From UBA7937 sp034419095 (GTDB lineage: Bacteria > Chloroflexota > Anaerolineae > UBA7937), in NCBI GenBank assembly GCA_034419095.1, contig DAOULQ010000100.1, positions 1 through 30,422 on the forward strand: 30,422 bases of DNA, given 5' to 3'. The notes beneath the pieces are model-generated. The model did not search any database, was not told the origin of the DNA, and saw only the letters and a list, made by a program, of their open reading frames with translations. Positions 1-5,907 of this stretch are shown here, piece after piece. Both the position numbers and the translations under genes were made by a program. Position 1 is the first letter of the stretch, and every line of letters starts with the position of its first letter.

Positions 1-410
1 GAGATGGCTACCCCCACCTTCCCCACCTCCCCTTCGGCAAGAGGGTGATCGGAATCATAGCCCAACTGGGTGGGAAGATCGAAAGCCACAGAGAGCCCGG
101 TCTGCCCCTGCGAGAGGAGGTATTTGAACCGTCGATTGGTCTCCAAAGCGGTAGCATAACCCGCATACTGGCGCATAGTCCAGATCCGGCCCCGATACAT
201 GGAGGGATAGACCCCCCGGGTGAAAGGGTAGTGACCGGGGAAGCCTAAGTCTCGCAAGTAGTCCAAATCGACATCCGCAGGGGTATAGAGCCGCTCCACC
301 GGGATCCCAGAGCCAGATAGGTACTCCTCCTTCGATTCGGGATGGCGCTTCAAGGCCTCGCTGAGAAGACCCCCCTCCCACTCCCCTTTAGATTTAGCGA
401 TCTCCTCCAA
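1..410 (-). CDS. methylmalonyl-CoA mutase, N-terminal part (runs off left edge)
   Basis: This is the N-terminal ~136 residues of the large/catalytic chain of methylmalonyl-CoA mutase, the B12 enzyme that interconverts methylmalonyl-CoA and succinyl-CoA; the C-terminal side is outside the window. Reading the minus strand gives the family hallmarks in order: SGIPVERLYTPADV, the stretch around DLGFPGHYPFTRGVYPS, MYRGRIWTMRQYAG, ETNRRFKYLL, GQTGLSVAFDLPTQ and GYDSDHPLAEGEVGKVGVAI. The first possible start after an in-frame stop (423-425) is TTG at 408-410, preceded by a GAAGGGG ribosome-binding site (418-424); no ATG is available. The resulting N-terminus, (M)EEIAKSKGEWEGG, resembles the usual charged start of this family. 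It is transcribed divergently from glnA. The B12-binding domain is not visible, so I cannot tell a one-chain form from a two-subunit form. Confidence 0.9.
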   Translation of the reverse strand, partial: MEEIAKSKGEWEGGLLSEALKRHPESKEEYLSGSGIPVERLYTPADVDLDYLRDLGFPGHYPFTRGVYPSMYRGRIWTMRQYAGYATALETNRRFKYLLSQGQTGLSVAFDLPTQLGYDSDHPLAEGEVGKVGVAI

Positions 411-460
411 TAGAGAGCCCCTTCAGGTAAATATGACCCTCCAATAGAAGGGCCACCTCC

Positions 461-489
461 ACTCTATCACGCATGGGAAGGGGTGTCAA
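461..489 (-). promoter_or_regulatory. candidate promoter of methylmalonyl-CoA mutase gene
   Basis: On the minus strand TTGACA (484-489) and TAGAGT (461-466) are separated by exactly 17 bp. The -35 is perfect and the -10 matches 4 of 6. The predicted transcript would start near 454, leaving a leader of about 45 nt to the TTG start. The -35 box lies back to back with that of glnA. Confidence 0.5.
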
Positions 490-492
490 GGG

Positions 493-520
493 TTGACAAA
501 CCCTCATTCTATGATAAGAT
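493..520 (+). promoter_or_regulatory. candidate promoter of glnA
   Basis: A perfect TTGACA (493-498) is followed after 16 bp by TAAGAT (515-520, 4 of 6 matches). TATGAT at 510-515 is a better -10 match but is too close to this -35. The predicted start is near 527, giving a leader of about 18 nt that contains the GGGAGG ribosome-binding site (532-537) seven bases before the ATG. Confidence 0.5.
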
Positions 521-544
521 GACAAAAACCTGGGAGGACCAACT

Positions 545-1870
545 ATGGATAGGCAGGAGGTTTTGGAGAGGGCAAAGTCTGAAGAGGTCAAATTCGTCAA
601 CCTTTGGTTCACAGACATCGTGGGGATAGCGAAGAGCGTGACCATACCCGTCCATCAACTGGCAGGCTGTTTGGAGTACGGGATCTGGTTCGATGGCTCC
701 TCCATCGAAGGCTTCGCCCGCATCGCGGAGAGCGATATGTACCTGGTGCCAGACCCAGAAACCTTTGCTATTATCCCCTGGGAGAGAGAGGATAGTAAGA
801 CAGCCCGGCTGATCTGTGACGTCTATACTCCAAGGGGGGAGCCCTTTGAAGGAGACCCCAGGCGGGTGCTGGCCAGAGTCTTGGAAGAGGCAAAAGAGAT
901 GGGCTATCTCTATATGTGTGGGCCGGAGATGGAGTTCTTCCTCTTCAAGCCGAAGGAGGACGGAACAATCGCCCCCACCCCCCACGATCAGGCCGGCTAT
1001 TTCGATGTCTCCACCGATCTAGATATCGATGTGCGCCGGCAGATGGTGAACGCGTTGCGGTCATTCGGTATCGAGGCGGAGGCGATACACCATGAGGTAG
1101 CCCCTGGCCAACACGAGATCGACTTTCAGTATAGCGATGCTTTACAGACGGCCGACAACACCATGACGGTCAAACTGACGGTGAAAGCCATCGCCCAAAT
1201 AAACGGCCTCCACGCCACCTTCATGCCCAAACCCATCGCGGAGATCAACGGCTCTGGGATGCATACGCATCAAAGCCTCGTCCACATGGAGAGCAACGAA
1301 AACGCCTTCGTGGACCCGAAAGACAAATATGGCCTCGCGGAAGTAGCCAAATACTTCGTGGGCGGCCAGCTCTACCATGCCCGAGGGATGTGTGCCATTC
1401 TGGCCCCTTTGGTCAACTCCTACAAGAGGTTGGTACCTGGCTATGAGGCTCCGGCCTATATCTCTTGGGCGCGCATCAACCGTTCGGCCTTGATCCGGGT
1501 GCCCCAGGTCAACCCCGGGCAATTGCGACAGACCCGCATAGAGTTGCGCTGCCCAGATCCCAGTTGCAACCCCTACCTCGCCTTCGCCGTGATGCTCAAG
1601 GCTGGGTTGGACGGCATCAAGAAGAAGATAGCCCCTCCCCTCCCCTCCGAGGAAGATCTCTATCACCTAGAAGATGAGAGACGACTCCAACTGGAGACTC
1701 TACCTGGCTCCTTGGGCGAGGCCTTGGAGGAACTGAAGAAAGATGAGGTGATCAAGGAGACTCTAGGTCCTCCCGTGTACGAATGGTTTATGAGGGCTAA
1801 GAGCCTGGAGTGGGATACCTACCGATGCCAAGTCACTCCCCTAGAATTAAAGGATCTCTTGATCTATTAG
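545..1870 (+). CDS. glnA: glutamine synthetase type I (GSI-alpha-like)
   Basis: Glutamine synthetase makes glutamine from glutamate, ammonia and ATP in the cytosol and acts as a homododecamer in this family. The 441-residue protein shows FDGSSIEGF (D50 loop), the metal-site segment GPEMEFFLF, HHEVAPGQHEIDF, the NGSGMHTHQS ammonia/metal motif, the YKRLVPGYEAP ATP-binding signature and RIELRCPDPSCNPYLAFA. The length and the region around DLYHLEDERR fit the alpha subtype, which lacks the long insertion and the adenylylation-site context of GSI-beta; regulation by adenylylation is therefore not expected (family knowledge). The ATG has a GGGAGG site seven bases upstream. The gene is divergent from methylmalonyl-CoA mutase, and its 3' end overlaps the next radical SAM gene in another frame. 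No GlnR- or NtcA-type operator was recognised. Confidence 0.96.
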   Translation: MDRQEVLERAKSEEVKFVNLWFTDIVGIAKSVTIPVHQLAGCLEYGIWFDGSSIEGFARIAESDMYLVPDPETFAIIPWEREDSKTARLICDVYTPRGEPFEGDPRRVLARVLEEAKEMGYLYMCGPEMEFFLFKPKEDGTIAPTPHDQAGYFDVSTDLDIDVRRQMVNALRSFGIEAEAIHHEVAPGQHEIDFQYSDALQTADNTMTVKLTVKAIAQINGLHATFMPKPIAEINGSGMHTHQSLVHMESNENAFVDPKDKYGLAEVAKYFVGGQLYHARGMCAILAPLVNSYKRLVPGYEAPAYISWARINRSALIRVPQVNPGQLRQTRIELRCPDPSCNPYLAFAVMLKAGLDGIKKKIAPPLPSEEDLYHLEDERRLQLETLPGSLGEALEELKKDEVIKETLGPPVYEWFMRAKSLEWDTYRCQVTPLELKDLLIY

Positions 1871-2868
1871 AGCCCATCAACGTCTCCTCGGGCACGGCCA
1901 CCGTTCTGGGCCTCAGCGAGGCCTTCATCGATGCCCCTCCTACTACCGCCTACCTCCTAGTGGGGGAGAGATGTGGGCGGGATTGTTCCTTCTGCACCCA
2001 GGCTAGAAACAGCCGAGCACCGGCCCAGGCCCTCTCCCGCGTTATCTGGCCCCCTTACGAGGAGAAGAAAACGCTTTCTGCACTGAAGGAGGCTTACAAG
2101 CGGGGTAAGATCCGGCGCGCCTGCCTTCAGGTAACGGTGAGCCCAGGATACCTTTCGCGCACTGAGGAGATAGTCGCCCAATTGAAGGGGATACCTATCT
2201 GCGCTTCGGTGGTCGTTTCTAACCTGGATCAGGTGGCTCAACTTTTAGATTCGGGCTTGGAGATAGCAGGCCTGAGCCTAGATGCGGCGAACGAAGAAAT
2301 TTACCGCTGCGTCAAAGGCGGTAATTTCAATCGAACCTTGGGCCTCATCGAGGAAGCGGCGAAACGGTTCCCCGGTCGCGTAGCCACCCACCTCATCGTC
2401 GGTTTAGGGGAGACGGAGGAGGAGGTAGCCCGGCTCATCCAGCGTCTCCACGATTGGGGAGTTATCGTAGCCCTCTTCGCCTTCACCCCCAACCCTGGCA
2501 CCACCTTGGAGAATCAGCCCCCTCCGCCTCTCTCCTCATATCGGCGTATCCAGATAGCCCGTTACCTCATAGCAGTAGGGCTAGCCAGGGCCGAAGAGTT
2601 CGTCTTTCCCCCGGGATCCTGTAAGGACTCAGCCGAAGGACCTATCCTGGGCTTCGGCCTGGAGGAGCACGAATTGTCGAATGCCCTTAAGGACGGCCAA
2701 GCCTTTCAGACCTCCGGCTGCCCTGGCTGCAACCGCCCCTACTACAACGAGCGGCCGGGAGGGACACTATATAATTATCCCCGTCCTCTGACCCCGGCGG
2801 AGATTCAACAGGCGATGCGAGAAGCCGGTCTACAACTTGACGAGGAGCCGAAAAGAACGTATCATTAA
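1825..2868 (+). CDS. radical SAM protein, BioB/lipoyl-synthase-like
   Basis: A radical SAM enzyme of about 347 residues. The CxxxCxxC cluster motif is CGRDCSFC (Cys50, Cys54, Cys57 from this start). A GLGETEEE segment and the FAFTPNPGT stretch follow in the TIM-barrel part, and a C-terminal cysteine region reads GSCKDS and SGCPGCNRPYYNERPGG, then YNYPRP. The extra C-terminal cysteines suggest a second iron-sulfur cluster, as in sulfur-inserting biotin and lipoyl synthases. I infer a relative of that group; the two-protein LipS1/LipS2 type of lipoyl synthase is one candidate, but I cannot assign it. The chosen ATG lies inside the end of glnA (46-base overlap in another frame); an in-frame GTG at 1810 is an alternative. 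No good ribosome-binding site supports either, so translation is probably coupled to glnA. The stop lies seven bases before the selenocysteine tRNA. Confidence 0.8.
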   Translation: MPSHSPRIKGSLDLLEPINVSSGTATVLGLSEAFIDAPPTTAYLLVGERCGRDCSFCTQARNSRAPAQALSRVIWPPYEEKKTLSALKEAYKRGKIRRACLQVTVSPGYLSRTEEIVAQLKGIPICASVVVSNLDQVAQLLDSGLEIAGLSLDAANEEIYRCVKGGNFNRTLGLIEEAAKRFPGRVATHLIVGLGETEEEVARLIQRLHDWGVIVALFAFTPNPGTTLENQPPPPLSSYRRIQIARYLIAVGLARAEEFVFPPGSCKDSAEGPILGFGLEEHELSNALKDGQAFQTSGCPGCNRPYYNERPGGTLYNYPRPLTPAEIQQAMREAGLQLDEEPKRTYH

Positions 2869-2875
2869 GATGCGT

Positions 2876-2974
2876 GGGGGTGGTTGAGTCCCGGTGGGCT
2901 CCGCGGTCTTCAAAACCGTAGGTGGGTATCGCCGAGATGGCCACGGTGGGTTCGACTCCCATCCACTCCCGCCA
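2876..2974 (+). tRNA. selC: tRNA-Sec (anticodon UCA), selenocysteine tRNA
   Basis: A full selenocysteine tRNA can be folded by hand. The 8-bp acceptor stem pairs 2876-2883 with 2963-2970 (one G-U), followed by discriminator G2971 and an encoded CCA (2972-2974). The D stem has six pairs (GAGUCC with GGGCUC) and a four-base loop. The anticodon arm is GCGGU-CUUCAAA-ACCGU, with UCA in the loop. A long variable arm follows, then a five-pair T stem with loop UUCGACU. The 8+5 amino-acceptor/T arrangement, long D stem, long variable arm and 99-nt length are diagnostic of bacterial tRNA-Sec. It decodes UGA in selenoprotein mRNAs through SelB and is charged with Ser and converted by SelA. None of selA, selB or selD is in this window. 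It probably shares a transcript with the upstream genes, as it starts seven bases after their last stop. Confidence 0.95.
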
Positions 2975-3175
2975 CCGCTTATAAGAACGTTTCCCCGCAG
3001 CCCCAACTCGCTCTCAACTGGCATGCGAATCCAACTGACCGCCAAGGTGTTTTGATATTCGGGGGTCAATCCCAAGACCTTATGCGAAAGGAGGACAATA
3101 TAGCCTAAGAAAACAATAGATCGCCTTTCGGTTCACGAGTCGTCATGATGTTTTCTTATTCAAGGAGGAAGATCC
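2975..3175. other. intergenic region between tRNA-Sec and Yip1-like gene
   Basis: About 200 bases without a credible gene. No convincing -35/-10 pair was found. The region holds an AAAGGAGG stretch near 3088-3095 that is not followed by a start codon, and a perfect 10-bp inverted repeat (3106-3115 with 3149-3158) just upstream of the ribosome-binding site of the next gene. A short readthrough frame crosses the tRNA but is not a gene. Confidence 0.6.
3106..3158. repeat. 10-bp inverted repeat upstream of Yip1-like gene
   Basis: TAAGAAAACA at 3106-3115 is the perfect reverse complement of TGTTTTCTTA at 3149-3158, with 33 bases between. The right arm ends three bases before the AAGGAGG ribosome-binding site (3162-3168). 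It could be a repressor operator or a long hairpin in the mRNA leader; nothing in the sequence decides between them. Confidence 0.4.
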
Positions 3176-3751
3176 ATGCTTACCGACCGCATCATGGGTG
3201 CATTCACATTCCGTAAGGGAGTCTATTCCGAGGTGGAGAAGGACACCACATTCACCACCACGGCCTGGCTCTTGGTGATAGTGATCGGGTTCCTCAACCA
3301 ACTGGGTTCAAATGCACAACGAAACCTGATCAACTGGCTGATCGGTTCCGTTGTGGGGACGATCTTCGTGGTCATCGGTTTCGCCGTGGCTGCCTTCATC
3401 GTCAACTGGGTGGGGCGCGCCCTCTTCAAAGCCGATGTCACCTTCGAGGAACTGATTCGGACCCTGGGCTTGGCCTACGTCTGGAACATCGTAGGAGTCA
3501 TCGGTATACTGGCTTTCTTTTCCACCACCCTGCATTGCCTGCTGACTCCAGTCACTTTTCTGGCCGCGATTTTGGGGTTAATCGCCTGGTTGGTAGCGGC
3601 AAAGGAAGCGCTGGACCTGGAATGGGTTCAGACCATCGTCACCGTCATCCTGGGCTGGATCGCCATGGCTATTATCTATATGGTCGTGGGCGGTTTTGTC
3701 CTCGGCGTGCTGGGGCTGGGTGCCGCGGCGGTGGGAGGGCTCTTAGGGTAA
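3176..3751 (+). CDS. Yip1-family-like integral membrane protein
   Basis: A 191-residue polytopic membrane protein with about five hydrophobic segments (roughly residues 30-45, 52-80, 100-135, 135-145 and 155-190) and a short soluble N-terminus, MLTDRIMGAFTFRKGVY. The segment VGRALFKADVTFEELIRTLGLAY matches the conserved region of bacterial Yip1-domain proteins, where a charged loop with FEEL-type residues precedes the third helix. Function in bacteria is not established; I assign none. The ATG is well supported by AAGGAGG (3162-3168) seven bases upstream. It ends in a Gly/Ala/Val-rich tail. Two strong hairpins follow the stop. It may be a separate unit from the tRNA, given the roughly 200-base gap. 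Confidence 0.75.
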   Translation: MLTDRIMGAFTFRKGVYSEVEKDTTFTTTAWLLVIVIGFLNQLGSNAQRNLINWLIGSVVGTIFVVIGFAVAAFIVNWVGRALFKADVTFEELIRTLGLAYVWNIVGVIGILAFFSTTLHCLLTPVTFLAAILGLIAWLVAAKEALDLEWVQTIVTVILGWIAMAIIYMVVGGFVLGVLGLGAAAVGGLLG

Positions 3752-3780
3752 GAGACCCACTGGTGTCTCGACAATCGTGG

Positions 3781-3804
3781 AGAGCCGCTCACATGAGCGG
3801 CTCT
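3781..3804. terminator. perfect 10-bp hairpin after Yip1-like gene
   Basis: AGAGCCGCTC (3781-3790) and GAGCGGCTCT (3795-3804) pair perfectly around an ACAT loop. It lies 30 bases after the Yip1-like stop. The following bases (TCCCATTCTC) are not a true T-run, so a classical intrinsic terminator is only partly supported. Confidence 0.55.
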
Positions 3805-3837
3805 TCCCATTCTCAAGGCTTTCGCGCAACTGGTCAC

Positions 3838-3861
3838 AAGGCCACTCATACGAGTGGCCTT
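3838..3861. terminator. second perfect 10-bp hairpin at convergent gene ends
   Basis: AAGGCCACTC (3838-3847) and GAGTGGCCTT (3852-3861) pair perfectly around an ATAC loop, followed on the plus strand by GGCTTTTC. It sits six bases beyond the stop of the minus-strand GT2 gene and after the Yip1-like gene, so it may serve both strands. The T-tract is weak (four T). Confidence 0.6.
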
Positions 3862-3867
3862 GGCTTT

Positions 3868-4590
3868 TCATCCCCTCTTTCTATACCGCCCCCTCCAATC
3901 ATTCAGCCTGATCTTCAGCACCTCCGTGAACATGTTTATCGAATCTCGGATGGGGTGGACGCGGGAGTTAGCGCTGTAATACCAGTTGATGGGCACCTCC
4001 ACTATCTTATACCCTCGCTTCTGGGAGATGAAGAGCACCTCCACATCGAACCCCCAGCCGTCCATGGTCTGATAACCGAAGACCTCTCGTGCCGCCTCCC
4101 TCCTGAAACATTTGAAGCCGCATTGGGTGTCTTGAAAGCCTTGCACAGCGAAAAGCCTCACCATCCAGTTGAATACCCGTCCCATGAAATGGCGATATGG
4201 GGGCTCATCGTACCGCTGGGCCCCGGGGACCTCTCGCGAGGCGATGGCCACATCGTAACCCTCCAGAACTGGGGGCAAGAATTGATAGAGCTCCTCGATG
4301 GGCATAGAGAGATCGGCATCGCAGATAAAGAGGTATTCCCCTCGCCCAGCGAGCATGCCCGTCTTTACAGCGTGTCCCTTGCCCCGGTGCTCCGTTCGGA
4401 TGAGGGAAAGGAGGGGAAGTTCAGCCATCATCTCCTCCACAACTTGCGCCGTCCCATCCTCGCTCCCATCGTCGACGACGATCACCTCGCTGGTGTACTC
4501 CTGCTTCCCCAAGTAGCCAACGATGCGGCGTAGGCTATGGGGAAGTCTGCGCTTCTCATTGTAGGCGGGAACGATTACCGAAAGGAACAT
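3868..4590 (-). CDS. GT2 family glycosyltransferase, dolichyl-phosphate-mannose-synthase-like
   Basis: A cytosolic GT-A-fold glycosyltransferase of 240 residues. The N-terminus, MFLSVIVPAYNE, is the usual GT2 start. VVDDGSEDGT forms the nucleotide-binding acidic motif and ICDADLSMP the DxD metal motif, with FRREAAREVFG and GWGFDVEVLF further on. The length and the absence of a C-terminal membrane segment resemble the soluble catalytic domain of polyprenyl-phosphate mannose/glucose synthases, which make the lipid-linked donor used by GT-C enzymes; several GT-C genes lie in this window, so a donor-supplying role is a reasonable inference. I chose ATG 4590 over an in-frame GTG at 4614 because the GTG falls inside the promoter. 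GAGG (4595-4598) lies four bases before the ATG. The gene has its own promoter and ends at a hairpin. Confidence 0.88.
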   Translation of the reverse strand: MFLSVIVPAYNEKRRLPHSLRRIVGYLGKQEYTSEVIVVDDGSEDGTAQVVEEMMAELPLLSLIRTEHRGKGHAVKTGMLAGRGEYLFICDADLSMPIEELYQFLPPVLEGYDVAIASREVPGAQRYDEPPYRHFMGRVFNWMVRLFAVQGFQDTQCGFKCFRREAAREVFGYQTMDGWGFDVEVLFISQKRGYKIVEVPINWYYSANSRVHPIRDSINMFTEVLKIRLNDWRGRYRKRG

Positions 4591-4605
4591 ACCACCTCGC
4601 GCCCA

Positions 4606-4634
4606 ATGATACACACGCTCCTTCGCCCCGTCAA
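4606..4634 (-). promoter_or_regulatory. candidate promoter of the GT2 gene
   Basis: On the minus strand TTGACG (4629-4634) and TATCAT (4606-4611) are separated by 17 bp. Each matches the consensus at five of six positions. The start would be near 4599, leaving only about nine bases before ATG 4590. Confidence 0.6.
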
Positions 4635-4644
4635 CTCAAATAGA

Positions 4645-4668
4645 AAGGGAGAGGTATCGCTCTCCCTT
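4645..4668 (-). terminator. hairpin terminator after DUF362 operon
   Basis: AAGGGAGAG (4645-4653) and CTCTCCCTT (4660-4668) form a 9-bp perfect stem with a six-base loop, 21 bases beyond the stop at 4689. In the minus-strand direction it is followed by TCTATTTG, a moderately U-rich stretch. It separates the upstream operon from the promoter of the next GT2 gene. Confidence 0.6.
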
Positions 4669-4688
4669 CTCCCTCAAGAGCAGTTCCC

Positions 4689-5907
4689 TTAGATGAAAGC
4701 CCTGATCTCGTCGATCTCCGCCACCCCTTCCGCCACCAAGTCTATCTGGCTGGCATCGGAGACCCCCAAACCCAACTCCGCCGCTCTAGCCACCTGGTGC
4801 TCCTCCCACGAGTTCCGAGCCAATAGTTCCGGCGCCCCTAGATTCTTGAGTATGGCTAGGCCCACCACCTCGGCGGCCACTAAATCGGAGGTGGCTAGAA
4901 CGAGGTTAGGCTCCCGCAACTCGCCATGAGCGGGGCCGCCACTTATGAAAGCCCGCGTCCCGTCCATGACCACGAAATCGGCAGGGCGGGCCAGGTTTAT
5001 CTCCGCCAACATGGCTCCAAACTGAGGCTCCCCTCTGGAGTGAAGAAGATTGCGGCTTCTGGGGTGAATGAGACCCACCGTGTTCTTGAGAGCCATAGTG
5101 TAGCGAGCGATGATATGGGTCTTGGTGACGGGCAGGGTGATTAGGTAATCCACCTCTTGGGGGAGAGCAGAGAACTCGAACCTGCCAGGCCAATTCTCGG
5201 CCCCAGGAGGATCGACCCCCCACCCACTGGTAACCCTCCAAGGGCACAACCTCGGCCCCGGCCTCGATAGCGGCTTGATAGATACCCACCTTCTTCATAG
5301 CCGGAAGGGTATCATAGGCCGGATTCGAGCGGTCAGCCACTATAATCCGCCCAGGGTCATACCCCTTCACCAACTCCACCACCGCCCTAACCACCTCTGG
5401 GTTAGTGGTGCCAGGGTAGAGGTCATCGGAGTTAACGTTGGGCTTGATAAGCACCACGGCCCCGGGCGTCAGTCCGACAAAACCCCCAGCCAACTCCACC
5501 ACCCGTCTCACCATCTGGGCTACCCCTTCCCCGCGCACAAGGGCCACGGTAACAAGAGGTGGCTCAGGGGTAGGGGTGGGTTCTGGGGTAGGCGTTGCGG
5601 TAGGTTCAGCAATTGGTGTCTCGGTTGGCTCTGGGGTTGGTGTCTCAGTCGGCTCAGGAGTTGCCGTTGCTGTGGGCTTCGGCGTCGGTGTAGGTTCAGG
5701 GGTGGAGGTAACGGTGGGGCTGGAGGTCGGTGTGATGATGGGGCTGGGTGTAAGAGGCTCTTCTCTCCCCTCCAACCCCAGGCGACATCGCACACTGGTC
5801 AGGCTTAGACCTAGGAGAGCCGCTAGTTGGGTTATGAAATTACGTCGAGAGATATTCTGCATCACAACCTTTTCCTCCATCGCTCCAATAAGAGATAAGA
5901 AGTTCAT
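4689..5907 (-). pseudogene. DUF362 protein with Tat-like signal and Pro/Thr linker; frameshifted
   Basis: Two frames together encode one DUF362-domain protein of about 405 residues. The first (5907 down to the shift) starts with an n-region and SRRNFITQ (residues 20-27), a twin-arginine-like signal, then a hydrophobic stretch, then a Pro/Thr/Glu linker (about 51-117) and the domain start VALVRGEG and LIKPNVN. The second (from about 5221 down to 4689) continues with VDYLITLPVTKTH, ALKNTVGLIHP and FVVMDGTRAF, core DUF362 motifs. The junction falls in a run of six C on the plus strand (5216-5221): removing one base gives a continuous GYQWVGVDPPGAENW. The ATG at 5907 overlaps the upstream GT2 stop (ATGA), so translation is probably coupled. 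Predicted exported and anchored or surface-tethered. DUF362 function here is unknown. Whether the shift is real or a sequencing error cannot be told. Confidence 0.85.
5557..5757 (-). repeat. 24-bp-period repeat encoding Pro/Thr/Glu linker
   Basis: Imperfect tandem units of about 24 bp encode TPEPTETP-like octads, residues 51-117 of the DUF362 protein. Two units (about 5610-5660) are nearly identical at the protein level. Such extended linkers hold an exported domain away from the membrane or span a wall layer. Unit number may vary between strains. Confidence 0.65.

Noticed and set aside
1142..1666. Minus-strand frame of 174 codons opposite glnA
   Set aside because: Shadow of the highly conserved glutamine synthetase frame.
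3535..4533. Plus-strand open frame of 332 codons opposite the GT2 gene
   Set aside because: It runs antisense to a GT2 enzyme with intact VVDDGS and DAD motifs and crosses two terminator-like hairpins; its product shows no family features.
4906..5249. Programmed ribosomal frameshift in the DUF362 gene
   Set aside because: The six-C run reads as GGGGGG on the message, and no stimulatory hairpin or upstream Shine-Dalgarno-like signal is evident; error or mutation is simpler.
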